10,692 nucleotides of DNA from the NCBI GenBank assembly GCA_016777745.1, contig JADHQX010000035.1:1-10692 (forward strand). Reading direction: 5' to 3'. The DNA comes from Candidatus Pelagibacterales bacterium (lineage in GTDB: Bacteria; Pseudomonadota; Alphaproteobacteria; Pelagibacterales; AG-422-B15). Of the stretch, positions 1 through 6,865 are shown piece by piece. A program made the position numbers and the translations under genes. Under the pieces are notes generated by a model, which was not told the origin of the DNA, ran no database searches, and saw nothing but the letters and a program-made list of their open reading frames with translations. Every line of letters begins with the position of its first letter. Position 1 is the stretch's first letter.

Positions 1-1
1 A

Positions 2-775
2 AAAAAATATAGAGATGAACTAATTATTTCTTCAAAAGCTGGGTATGATATGTGGGAAGGCCCTTATGGAGAATGGGGATCTAAAAAACATATAATTGCA
101 AGTTGTGACCAAAGTCTAAAAAGAATGTGTGTAGATTATTTTGATATTTTTTATTCACATAGATTTGATCCTAATACGCCACTTGAAGAAACGGCAGATG
201 CACTTGAAAGCATTTATAGATCTGGAAAAGCTCAATATATAGGTGTTTCCTCTTATTCTTCAAAAAAAACTAATCAAATGTTTGAAATTCTAAAATCACG
301 AAATATAAAAATTTTAATTCATCAACCATCATATTCACTAATAAACAGATGGATTGAAAAAGACTTAACTAAAACACTTTTAAAAAAAGGAATTGGTTGC
401 ATTGCATTTTCGCCTTTAGCTCAAGGAATGCTTTCTGAAAAATATCTAAAAGGAATACCAAAAGTTTCTAGAGCAAATCAAAAAATTACGTCATTAGACA
501 AAAGTTTAATTACAAAAAAAAATATTAAAATGATTAATGAATTAAATTCAATTGCAAAAAAAAGAGGCCAATCGTTATCTCAAATGGCTCTTGCGTGGAC
601 ATTAAATAATAAAACGGTGACTTCAGCTCTAATTGGTGTGAGAAATTTAAATCAATTAAAAGAAAATGTGGAAAGCTTAAAAAATTTAAGTTTTTCCAAA
701 AATGAATTGTCATTAATTAATAAAAAAGCTAAAGACGGTGGAATTAATTTGTGGCTTCCATCTAGCTCTCATTAA
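2..775 (+). CDS. Aldo/keto reductase, YghZ (L-glyceraldehyde-3-phosphate reductase)-like, 5' partial
   Basis: This is the C-terminal 257 residues of a cytosolic NADPH-dependent aldo/keto reductase. The frame is open to the left edge, so the Met codon at 50 is internal and not the start. From recall it matches E. coli YghZ along its length: RDELIISSKAGYDMW, FDIFYSHRFD, LIHQPSYSLINRW, GCIAFSPLAQGML and the ending INLWLPSS. Of the AKR catalytic tetrad, the Lys (in SSKAG, codon 35-37) and the His (in YSHR, codon 158-160) are visible. The Asp and Tyr would lie in the roughly 90 missing residues. YghZ reduces L-glyceraldehyde 3-phosphate and other aldehydes with NADPH. Here the gene lies 73 bases ahead of sugar genes, so a sugar or sugar-derived aldehyde is the likelier substrate (inference). 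No frameshift is seen. Family call is firm; substrate is unknown. Confidence 0.9.
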   Translation, partial: KKYRDELIISSKAGYDMWEGPYGEWGSKKHIIASCDQSLKRMCVDYFDIFYSHRFDPNTPLEETADALESIYRSGKAQYIGVSSYSSKKTNQMFEILKSRNIKILIHQPSYSLINRWIEKDLTKTLLKKGIGCIAFSPLAQGMLSEKYLKGIPKVSRANQKITSLDKSLITKKNIKMINELNSIAKKRGQSLSQMALAWTLNNKTVTSALIGVRNLNQLKENVESLKNLSFSKNELSLINKKAKDGGINLWLPSSSH

Positions 776-848
776 TTTTGAAAATTATCTAATGATTACT
801 TTACATTTTCTAAAATTTTAATAAAAAACTAAGATAGTAGGTCAACAT

Positions 849-1598
849 ATGATTAAATTTGATTTAAATAATAGAGTTGCAATTGTAACTGGTGGAGCCC
901 AAGGTTTTGGTTTGGCTATTGTAGAGAGGTTTATTGAATCTGGAGCAAAAGTTATAATATGGGATATTAATGAAGATGAAATAAAAAATGCTTTAGCACA
1001 TGTAAATTCAAAAAACTTAACTTCTCAAATTGTAGATGTGACAAATTTCGAAAGTATTAATAAAAATTTAAAAACGATATTTAGTGAATTTGGTAAAATA
1101 GATATTTTTATTAATAATGCTGGAATATCTGGTTTAAATACAACATTAGAGGAATATCCTTTAGATGAGTGGTCTAAAATAATTAAATTAAATTTAGACG
1201 CAGTATTTTATTGTTGCAAAGCAGTTGTTCCTTATATGAAAAAAAATAATTATGGTAGAATAGTTAATATATCTTCAATTGCTGGTAAAGAGGGAAACCC
1301 AAATGCCTGTGCATATAGTGCATCTAAAGCAGCAGTAATTGGATTAACAAAATCATTGGGTAAGGAGTTGGCTTTAGCAGATATAGCTGTAAATTGTGTA
1401 ACACCAGCAGTCGCTAGGACTAAAATAATTGAACAACAAACAAAAGAATTTACTGATTATATTTTATCGAAAATCCCAAGAAATAGAATGGCAGAAGTAG
1501 TGGAGCTTGCATCATTAGTTACTTGGTTATCTAGTAAAGAAAATTCATTTTCAACTGCTGCAGTTTTTGATTTAAGTGGTGGTAGAGCAACTTATTAG
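849..1598 (+). CDS. SDR family NAD(P)-dependent oxidoreductase
   Basis: A classical short-chain dehydrogenase/reductase of 249 residues, the usual family length, predicted cytosolic. It shows the Rossmann glycine motif TGGAQGFG (14-21), Asp39 at the end of strand 2 (favouring NAD over NADP), NNAG (89-92), Asn115, catalytic Ser143, and Tyr156/Lys160 in YSASK. The stretch KEGNPNACAYSASKAAVIGLTK and the ending FDLSGGRATY recall proteobacterial SDRs in oxidative sugar pathways, some annotated as 2-keto-3-deoxy-aldonate (fuconate or rhamnonate type) dehydrogenases; this sub-assignment is from memory and tentative. FabG-like annotation is the generic alternative. The start at 849 puts the first strand where expected, though no good ribosome binding site precedes it (only a weak GTAGG). 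The next gene starts 2 bases after its stop, so the two are surely co-transcribed. Confidence 0.9.
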   Translation: MIKFDLNNRVAIVTGGAQGFGLAIVERFIESGAKVIIWDINEDEIKNALAHVNSKNLTSQIVDVTNFESINKNLKTIFSEFGKIDIFINNAGISGLNTTLEEYPLDEWSKIIKLNLDAVFYCCKAVVPYMKKNNYGRIVNISSIAGKEGNPNACAYSASKAAVIGLTKSLGKELALADIAVNCVTPAVARTKIIEQQTKEFTDYILSKIPRNRMAEVVELASLVTWLSSKENSFSTAAVFDLSGGRATY

Positions 1599-1600
1599 TT

Positions 1601-2503
1601 ATGCAAATTGGATTTGATGTTGGTGCAACAAAGATAGAAAGTGTTATTTTAAAAGATAACGGTGAAGAAGTTGACAGAACTAGAAGAGATTGCCCAAAAG
1701 ATTATATTTCAATAATTCAAACAATTAAAGATGTGGTTGCTGAACTAGAAAAAAAACACAACCATATATTTCCGGTTGGAGTTTGCCATCCAGGTGTTCA
1801 TTCACCACAGACTGGTTTAGTTAAAAATGCACCTAATTGTGTTTGGATTGAAAAGAAACCTTTTCAAAAAGATCTAAGAAAAACTTTGAATAGAGAGGTT
1901 TTTTGTGAAAATGATGCAAATTGTTTTGCATTGTCAGAAGCAATTGATGGAGCTGGTAAACATTATAAAATTGTTTATGGAATAATTCTAGGATCAGGAG
2001 CTGGAGGTGGATTAGCTATTGATAAACAAATTGTCTCGGGACCTAATGGTGTTGCAGGTGAGTGGGGTCATAATCAATTACCATACATGGCTGCACAAAA
2101 AGAAGAACTCAAAACATCAAACTTAAGAGAGGTAGAGATTGAAAGTTTTGTTTCAGGCTTAGGTTTGGCTAAAAGATTTAACAAAAAGTATAATAAAAAT
2201 TTAAAATCAAATGAAATATTTGAACTTTATAGAAGACACGAGTTAGATGCAGAAAATATGATAGAAGAATTCAAAGTTAACCTTGCAATGTCTTTAGCTA
2301 CTATAGTTAATATTCTTGATCCTGATGTTTTCATATTCGGTGGTGGCGTTACAAATGAAATAGATTTTCTTGATGAAGTAGAAAACTTAACTAAAAAATA
2401 TGTTATAGGAAAAGAATATGAAGGTGTTTTCTTAAAACCCAAATATGGAGATGCCAGTGGTGTACGTGGTGCGGCAAGATTAGGTAGAAGAACCACCTAT
2501 TAA
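1601..2503 (+). CDS. ROK family sugar kinase, Mak (fructokinase)-like, lacking the zinc-binding cysteines
   Basis: A cytosolic ATP-dependent hexose kinase of the ROK family (300 residues, normal length). The phosphate-binding motif DVGATK is at 6-11, the catalytic Asp105 lies in ENDANC, the second ATP motif GSGAGGG is at 131-137, and GEWGHN with His157 is at 153-158. The ending DPDVFIFGGG and GDASGVRGAA closely follow E. coli Mak. The unusual part is 169-183. Mak and NagK relatives carry a CxCGxxGCxE zinc site here, but in this protein the three cysteine positions read Thr172, Asn174 and Glu179; His157 and Glu181 remain. Mak phosphorylates fructose and, more weakly, other hexoses; the true substrate here may be the imported sugar. 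It begins 2 bases after the SDR stop with no evident ribosome binding site, suggesting translational coupling. Catalytic residues are intact, so it is probably active. Confidence 0.9.
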   Translation: MQIGFDVGATKIESVILKDNGEEVDRTRRDCPKDYISIIQTIKDVVAELEKKHNHIFPVGVCHPGVHSPQTGLVKNAPNCVWIEKKPFQKDLRKTLNREVFCENDANCFALSEAIDGAGKHYKIVYGIILGSGAGGGLAIDKQIVSGPNGVAGEWGHNQLPYMAAQKEELKTSNLREVEIESFVSGLGLAKRFNKKYNKNLKSNEIFELYRRHELDAENMIEEFKVNLAMSLATIVNILDPDVFIFGGGVTNEIDFLDEVENLTKKYVIGKEYEGVFLKPKYGDASGVRGAARLGRRTTY

Positions 2504-2581
2504 AAATACAATTTTTAGTTGTAAATAAAAAATTAATCTTTTTTAAAAATCTAGTTAATTCAAAAAAAAAACATATAAATA

Positions 2582-2609
2582 TTTTTAAATCGCAGGTTGT
2601 ATTTAAAAA
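2582..2609. promoter_or_regulatory. Inverted repeat, candidate operator or leader hairpin upstream of the binding-protein gene
   Basis: Two perfect 9-base arms, TTTTTAAAT (2582-2590) and ATTTAAAAA (2601-2609), flank the 10-base spacer CGCAGGTTGT. The spacer holds most of the G and C bases in an otherwise A/T-only stretch of the 173-base gap between the kinase and the binding-protein gene. The right arm overlaps the proposed -35 element. A repressor site or an RNA hairpin would both fit. AT-only arms arise easily by chance in this genome, so confidence is low. Confidence 0.3.
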
Positions 2610-2629
2610 AATTAATATCAATTTATTAT
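2602..2629 (+). promoter_or_regulatory. Candidate sigma-70-type promoter for the ABC importer genes
   Basis: TTTAAA at 2602-2607 (4 of 6 matches to TTGACA) and TATTAT at 2624-2629 (5 of 6 to TATAAT) are 16 bases apart. Transcription would start near 2636, giving a leader of about 40 bases before the ATG at 2677. A promoter is plausible because this is the largest gap in the plus-strand cluster and it precedes the gene that usually needs the most expression. In DNA this AT-rich such matches are common, so this is only a suggestion. Confidence 0.25.
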
Positions 2630-2662
2630 AGATTAGATAACTTAATTTTTTAATTAATTAAA

Positions 2663-2671
2663 AGAGGAGAG
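2663..2671 (+). promoter_or_regulatory. Strong Shine-Dalgarno site for the binding-protein gene
   Basis: AGAGGAGAG, with core GAGGAG at 2664-2669, lies 7 bases before the ATG at 2677. It is the best ribosome binding site in the window; several other genes here have none that can be recognised. It fixes the start and fits high expression of a periplasmic binding protein. It directly abuts a 16-base perfect palindrome (2648-2663). Confidence 0.75.
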
Positions 2672-2676
2672 AATAA

Positions 2677-3930
2677 ATGAAGAAAATAATTATTGCTATT
2701 ATAGCAATGGTTTTAGCACCAACACTTTCTTATGCTGGTTCTAAGGCTGAAGTACTTCACTGGTGGACATCTGGTGGAGAAGCAAAGGCTCTTAAAGTTT
2801 TGAAAGATGACTTTGCTGCACAAGGCGGTGAGTGGTTAGATATGCCAGTTGCTGGTGGTGGTGGAGATGCTGCTATGCAAACATTAAAGGCTAGAATTGT
2901 TGCGAGTGATGCACCAGCTGCTGCACAAATTAAAGGACCAACTATTCAAGCTTATGATAGAGAAGGTGTTGTAGCACCGTATAACATTGATGCTGTAGCA
3001 AAAGCTGAAGGTTGGGACAAACTTTTAAGTAAACAAGTTGCTAATCATATGAAGTGTGATGATGGTAAAGCATACTGTGCTGCACCTGTAAATATACATA
3101 GAATTGATTGGTTTTGGGCAAATAAAAAAGTTTTAGATTCTAATGGAATCAAAATGCCAAAATCATGGGCTGAATTTAATACTGCGGCTGACAAGCTACA
3201 AGCAAAAGGAATTATTCCTTTAGCTCACGGTTCTCAACCTTGGCAAGATGCAACTGTTTTTGAAGCTGTAGCACTTGGAATAGGTGGGAATGATTTTTAC
3301 AAAAAAGCTTTTGTTGATGCAGATATTGCTACTTTAAGTGGATCCACAATGGTTAAAGTATTTGATCAAATGAGAAAACTAAAAGGATATACTGATGCAG
3401 GTTCACCAGGAAGAGACTGGAACGTTGCAACTGGTATGGTTATGGAAGGCAAAGCTGCATTCCAACTTATGGGTGACTGGGCAAAAGGTGAATTTGCTGC
3501 AGCTGGCCTGAAACCAGATGTTGACTACTACTGTGCAGCAACACCATCTAACAATGGATATCTTTACAATGTAGATTCGTTCATTTTCTTTAAGGTTAAA
3601 GGAAAAGAAAAAGTAGAAGGTCAAAAACTACTTGCGAGCTTAATTATGGGTAAAGAGTTCCAAAAAGTTTTTAACATTTATAAAGGATCTATTCCTGCGA
3701 GACTTGATGTTTCAATGGATGAATTTGATAAGTGTGCAAAACAATCTAATGCTGATCTAAATACAGCTGCAAAAAAAGGTGGGTTACTTCCTAGTTTTGC
3801 ACATGGTATGACTTTAGAATTAGGTGTTAAAGGTGCAATTCAAGATGTTGTAACTGAACACTTTAACTCTAACATGTCATCTCAAGATGCTGTTAAAAAA
3901 ATAGCTGCTGCTGTTAAGGCTGCAAGTTAA
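2677..3930 (+). CDS. Sugar ABC transporter substrate-binding protein, GtsA/glucose-binding type (CUT1)
   Basis: The periplasmic binding protein that captures the sugar and delivers it to the permeases (417 residues, typical length). A signal peptide spans 1-20, with a basic start, a hydrophobic core and likely cleavage after SYA. The mature protein follows the Pseudomonas/Thermus glucose-binding family closely: LHWWTSGGE (27-35), VAGGGGDAAM, AAAQIKGP (81-88), AHGSQPWQDATVFEAVAL (183-200), GDWAK (266-270), YNVDS (297-301), YKGSIP (335-340) and AHGM (375-378). Residues matching glucose contacts described for that family (Trp29, Trp30, Glu35, Lys86, Asp300, Lys336, His376) all appear kept, suggesting an aldohexose-like ligand such as glucose, though relatives take mannose, xylose or galactose. 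Cys286 and Cys353 sit where the family has cysteines; Cys127 and Cys134 look like an additional pair. Its codons are visibly richer in G and C than its neighbours', as expected for high expression. Confidence 0.93.
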   Translation: MKKIIIAIIAMVLAPTLSYAGSKAEVLHWWTSGGEAKALKVLKDDFAAQGGEWLDMPVAGGGGDAAMQTLKARIVASDAPAAAQIKGPTIQAYDREGVVAPYNIDAVAKAEGWDKLLSKQVANHMKCDDGKAYCAAPVNIHRIDWFWANKKVLDSNGIKMPKSWAEFNTAADKLQAKGIIPLAHGSQPWQDATVFEAVALGIGGNDFYKKAFVDADIATLSGSTMVKVFDQMRKLKGYTDAGSPGRDWNVATGMVMEGKAAFQLMGDWAKGEFAAAGLKPDVDYYCAATPSNNGYLYNVDSFIFFKVKGKEKVEGQKLLASLIMGKEFQKVFNIYKGSIPARLDVSMDEFDKCAKQSNADLNTAAKKGGLLPSFAHGMTLELGVKGAIQDVVTEHFNSNMSSQDAVKKIAAAVKAAS

Positions 3931-3943
3931 TAGATAATCAAAT

Positions 3944-3975
3944 ATACGCGCTGTTTTATATTAAATAGCGCGTAT
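3944..3975 (+). terminator. Intercistronic hairpin between binding protein and permease (attenuator / mRNA stabiliser)
   Basis: A perfect 9-bp stem, ATACGCGCT (3944-3952) with AGCGCGTAT (3967-3975), extends inward through one G-U and three A-U pairs to about 13 bp with a 6-base loop. TTTATTTT follows directly. The core has five consecutive G/C pairs, striking in such AT-rich DNA. It starts 14 bases after the binding-protein stop and ends 21 bases before the permease start. In many ABC operons hairpins placed here give partial termination or protect the upstream mRNA, so that binding protein exceeds permease. That role is inferred; the fold is seen directly. Confidence 0.8.
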
Positions 3976-3996
3976 TTTATTTTAAAAGGAAATTAA

Positions 3997-4872
3997 ATGT
4001 ATTGGTTGAAAAGAAATTTACCTAGGTTAGTTATTGCCCCATCATTTGGTGTAATAGCTTGGTTTGTTTATGGTTTTATTTTTTGGACTATTTACATTTC
4101 TTTTACTAAGTCAAAACTATTACCTAACTATGAATATTGGGGAATAGATCAATATTTTAGACTATGGTCTATGCCAAGATGGCATGTGGCTGTTGAAAAT
4201 TTATTTATATTTACAACTTTATTTATAATTCTTTGTGTCTTTATTGGAATAGTATTAGCAATTTTGCTGGATCAAAAAATTAGAGCTGAAGGATTTTTAA
4301 GAACAATTTACCTATATCCTATGGCTTTATCTTTTATTGTAACAGGTACAGCATGGAGATGGATATTAAACCCATCTCTAGGGCTTGAAAAATTTATGCA
4401 AGATATAGGATTTGAGACATTTACCTTTGACTGGCTGGTAACACCTGGGATGTCTATTTATACCATAGTTATAGCGGGTGTTTGGCAGTCATCAGGGTTT
4501 ATAATGGCAATTTTTTTAGCTGGCCTTAGATCGGTTGATGATGAGATAATAAAAGCTGCAAAAATTGATGGTGCTGGCTTAGTTGCGGTTTATTCAAAAA
4601 TTATATTACCAATGATGAGACCAGTGTTTATGAGTGCTATTGTAATTTTAGTTCACTTGGCAATTAAAAGTTATGATTTAGTAATTGCATTAACAGCAGG
4701 GGGGCCTGGTATTTCATCAGATATGCCTGCTGTATTTATGACTCAAATGGCATTCCATAGAAGTGAAATTGGTTTAGCTTCAGCAAGTGCTATAATGATG
4801 TTTTTAACAGTATCTGCAATTGTGGTTCCATATTTATATTCAGAATTAAAGAGAGAAGATGACAGAAAATAA
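3997..4872 (+). CDS. Sugar ABC transporter permease, MalF/GtsB-type
   Basis: One of the two inner-membrane subunits that form the CUT1 sugar channel (291 residues). About six membrane segments are visible, near 12-36, 68-92, 103-123, 152-177, 208-233 and 259-281. The cytoplasmic EAA coupling loop that docks with the ATPase runs 182-205, with AAKIDGAG and a closing ILP. It lacks the long periplasmic insertion of enteric MalF, as is usual for monosaccharide systems. AAAGGA at 3985-3990, 6 bases from the ATG, supports the start. Its last 14 bases overlap the next permease gene, a sign of translational coupling and equal dosage. Position right after a glucose-type binding protein supports GtsB-like function; the exact sugar follows the binding protein. 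Confidence 0.92.
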   Translation: MYWLKRNLPRLVIAPSFGVIAWFVYGFIFWTIYISFTKSKLLPNYEYWGIDQYFRLWSMPRWHVAVENLFIFTTLFIILCVFIGIVLAILLDQKIRAEGFLRTIYLYPMALSFIVTGTAWRWILNPSLGLEKFMQDIGFETFTFDWLVTPGMSIYTIVIAGVWQSSGFIMAIFLAGLRSVDDEIIKAAKIDGAGLVAVYSKIILPMMRPVFMSAIVILVHLAIKSYDLVIALTAGGPGISSDMPAVFMTQMAFHRSEIGLASASAIMMFLTVSAIVVPYLYSELKREDDRK

Positions 4873-5761
4873 CATTCAAACTTATAAAGATTTAGAAAAA
4901 TCATCTAATACAAAAAAAACAATATATAGATGGATTTTATTTATAATTTTAGGAATTTTTGCTCTTTACTACATAACACCTTTGTATGTGATGATTGTAA
5001 CTTCACTTAAAACAATGGAAGAAATTAGACAGGGAAATTTATTTTCATTACCAAGTTCTATAAATTTTTCTTCTTGGGATATTGCCTGGAATGGACAAGG
5101 ATTTGCTGCAGGAGATGTTTTTTTAAAAACTTATTTTTGGAACTCAGTTAAATTAGTTTTTCCAGCAGTAATAATTTCAACAATCTTAGGGGCAATTAAC
5201 GGTTATGCTTTAACGAAATGGAGATTTAAAGGAGATAGTTATATATTTTTATTATTTTTATTTGGCACTTTTATACCATATCAAGCAATTCTTTTACCAA
5301 TGTCTAGAACATTAGGTTTTATGGGTATATCAAATTCTGTTTATGGATTAATTTTAGTTCACGTAGTTTATGGATTATGTTTTACAACTTTATTTTGTAG
5401 AAATTATTATATTTCAATATCTGATGAGATTGTAAAAGCAGCAAGAATTGATGGGGCTGGTTTTTTTAAAATATTTTTTAAAATAATGTTACCAATTTCA
5501 GCACCTATACTTGTGGTTACTGTTATTTGGCAATTCACAATGATATGGAATGATTTCTTATTTGGTGCAACTTTTACTTTTGGAAATGAAGCACCAATAC
5601 AAGTTGCGCTAAACAACATGGTTTTAACAAGTTCAAGCGTAAAACGATATAATGTAGATATGGCTGCTGCTATTATTGCAGGATTTCCAACATTGATAGT
5701 TTATGTTTTGGCAGGTAAATATTTTATAAGAGGATTAACAGCTGGATCAGTGAAAGGATAA
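4859..5761 (+). CDS. Sugar ABC transporter permease, MalG/GtsC-type
   Basis: The second channel subunit (300 residues) of the same importer, in the inner membrane. A hydrophilic N-terminal tail of about 22 residues leads into six segments near 23-49, 95-117, 128-148, 159-180, 211-237 and 266-290. The family signature YYITPLYVMIVTSLK (37-51) and the EAA loop (189-212: DEIVKAARIDGAG then MLP) are clear. The C-terminus ends RGLTAGSVKG, as in MalG/GtsC relatives (RG.T.G..KG). The start at 4859 lies inside the upstream permease gene (14-base overlap) with a GAGAG sequence just ahead of it, so translation is probably coupled. The ATPase gene starts one base after its stop. Confidence 0.92.
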   Translation: MTENNIQTYKDLEKSSNTKKTIYRWILFIILGIFALYYITPLYVMIVTSLKTMEEIRQGNLFSLPSSINFSSWDIAWNGQGFAAGDVFLKTYFWNSVKLVFPAVIISTILGAINGYALTKWRFKGDSYIFLLFLFGTFIPYQAILLPMSRTLGFMGISNSVYGLILVHVVYGLCFTTLFCRNYYISISDEIVKAARIDGAGFFKIFFKIMLPISAPILVVTVIWQFTMIWNDFLFGATFTFGNEAPIQVALNNMVLTSSSVKRYNVDMAAAIIAGFPTLIVYVLAGKYFIRGLTAGSVKG

Positions 5762-5762
5762 T

Positions 5763-6863
5763 ATGGCCAATCTAAAAATAAACGACATAAATAAAAACTT
5801 TGGTAAGACAGAGGTATTAAAGGGTATAAATTTAGATATTAAAGATGGAGAATTTTTAGTTTTGTTAGGTCCTTCTGGTTGTGGAAAGTCAACATTATTG
5901 AATACTATAGCTGGTTTAGAAACATCCAATAGTGGTGAAATTTTAATAGATAACTATAAAGTCAACGATATGGAGCCTAGTGATAGAGATATTGCTATGG
6001 TTTTCCAATCTTATGCATTGTATCCAGCAATGACTGTAAAGGGTAATGTGACTTTTGGATTAGAGCAAAGAAAAACATCAAAAGATAAAATCGCAGAATC
6101 TCTTAATAGAGTTTCTACTCTATTAAAAATTAATGAATTACTTGAGAGAAAGCCGTCTCAATTATCGGGTGGTCAAAGACAAAGGGTTGCAATGGGAAGG
6201 GCACTTGTGCGAGATCCAAAAGTTTTCTTATTTGATGAACCTCTATCAAATCTTGATGCAAAATTAAGAGTGGAAATGAGAAGGGAAATAAAAAAATTAC
6301 ACTATAATTTGAAAACTACAGTTGTATATGTAACTCATGATCAAACTGAAGCAATGAGTTTAGGTACAAATATAGCAATTATGAACCATGGTGTTATTCA
6401 ACAATGTGAAACACCTAAAACTATCTATAATTATCCAAGTAACATTTTTGTAGCAGATTTTATTGGATCACCTTCAATGAACCTAATTAAGGGAAAAATG
6501 ATTAATTCTAATAATGAAAGTTATTTTGTTGCCAATGAGTCATCAGGAGAGTCAAAGATTCCATTAAATAAATATAATTTTAAAGACAAATCTAACAACT
6601 CAGAAAAAGAAGTTGTTTTTGGAATAAGACCAGAACACTTGTCCATGGAAAAAAATAATTCTGACGATCATGAAATTAATGTAAAATCTGAATTAATAGA
6701 GTATACGGGCCACGAACAAATTATTACATTTAATTATTTTGATCAGCAATTACTTGGAAAGTTTACGTCTACTATCGATATAGATATGAATAAAGAATTT
6801 AAATTAAATTTAGATATAAATCAAATATCATTATTTGATGCTAACACAGAAGAAAGGTTGTAA
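5763..6863 (+). CDS. Sugar ABC transporter ATP-binding protein, MalK/UgpC-type
   Basis: The ATPase that powers the importer, on the cytoplasmic face of the membrane (366 residues, normal for CUT1). The motifs appear in order: Walker A GPSGCGKST (36-44), Q-loop Gln82, signature LSGGQ (134-138), Walker B VFLFDEP (154-160) with Glu159, D-loop SNLDAKLR, and switch His192 in VTHDQ. A C-terminal regulatory OB/TOBE region follows, with GIRPEH at 287-292. The C-terminal domain is less conserved than the nucleotide-binding domain and rich in Asn and Lys, but no motif is missing. AAAGGA at 5753-5758, overlapping the previous gene's end, is the ribosome binding site. Together with the three genes upstream it completes the importer. 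MalK-type ATPases can serve several importers, but the tight linkage argues for this one. Confidence 0.95.
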   Translation: MANLKINDINKNFGKTEVLKGINLDIKDGEFLVLLGPSGCGKSTLLNTIAGLETSNSGEILIDNYKVNDMEPSDRDIAMVFQSYALYPAMTVKGNVTFGLEQRKTSKDKIAESLNRVSTLLKINELLERKPSQLSGGQRQRVAMGRALVRDPKVFLFDEPLSNLDAKLRVEMRREIKKLHYNLKTTVVYVTHDQTEAMSLGTNIAIMNHGVIQQCETPKTIYNYPSNIFVADFIGSPSMNLIKGKMINSNNESYFVANESSGESKIPLNKYNFKDKSNNSEKEVVFGIRPEHLSMEKNNSDDHEINVKSELIEYTGHEQIITFNYFDQQLLGKFTSTIDIDMNKEFKLNLDINQISLFDANTEERL

Positions 6864-6865
6864 AT

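Noticed and set aside
50..52. ATG at 50 as the start of the aldo/keto reductase
   Set aside because: The frame is open to position 2 and encodes the family motif RDELIISSKAGYD before this Met, including the catalytic Lys; the gene starts outside the window.
776..848. The 73-base gap before the first SDR as a promoter or terminator region
   Set aside because: No properly spaced -35/-10 pair and no stable hairpin could be found; it may simply be an intra-operon spacer.
2507..2523. Hairpin TACAA/TTGTA just after the kinase stop as a terminator
   Set aside because: Only 5 pairs with one G/C pair, followed by an A-rich stretch and not by a T run; too weak.
2227..2621. Two minus-strand open frames (2227-2496 and 2403-2621)
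   Set aside because: The first lies opposite the kinase's conserved C-terminus, the second across its end and the spacer. Neither has a recognisable domain or ribosome binding site.
2597..2629. TTGTAT (2597-2602) as the -35 box paired with TATTAT at 2624
   Set aside because: Spacing of 21 bases is too long for a sigma-70 promoter; the TTTAAA box at 2602 fits better.
3403..3624. Minus-strand open frame opposite the binding-protein gene
   Set aside because: Low-complexity, Cys/Phe-rich translation with no domain; the plus frame is clearly the coding one.
5407..5929. Minus-strand open frames 5407-5619 and 5747-5929
   Set aside because: They lie opposite the permease EAA loop and the ATPase Walker A region; shadows of strongly conserved plus-strand genes.
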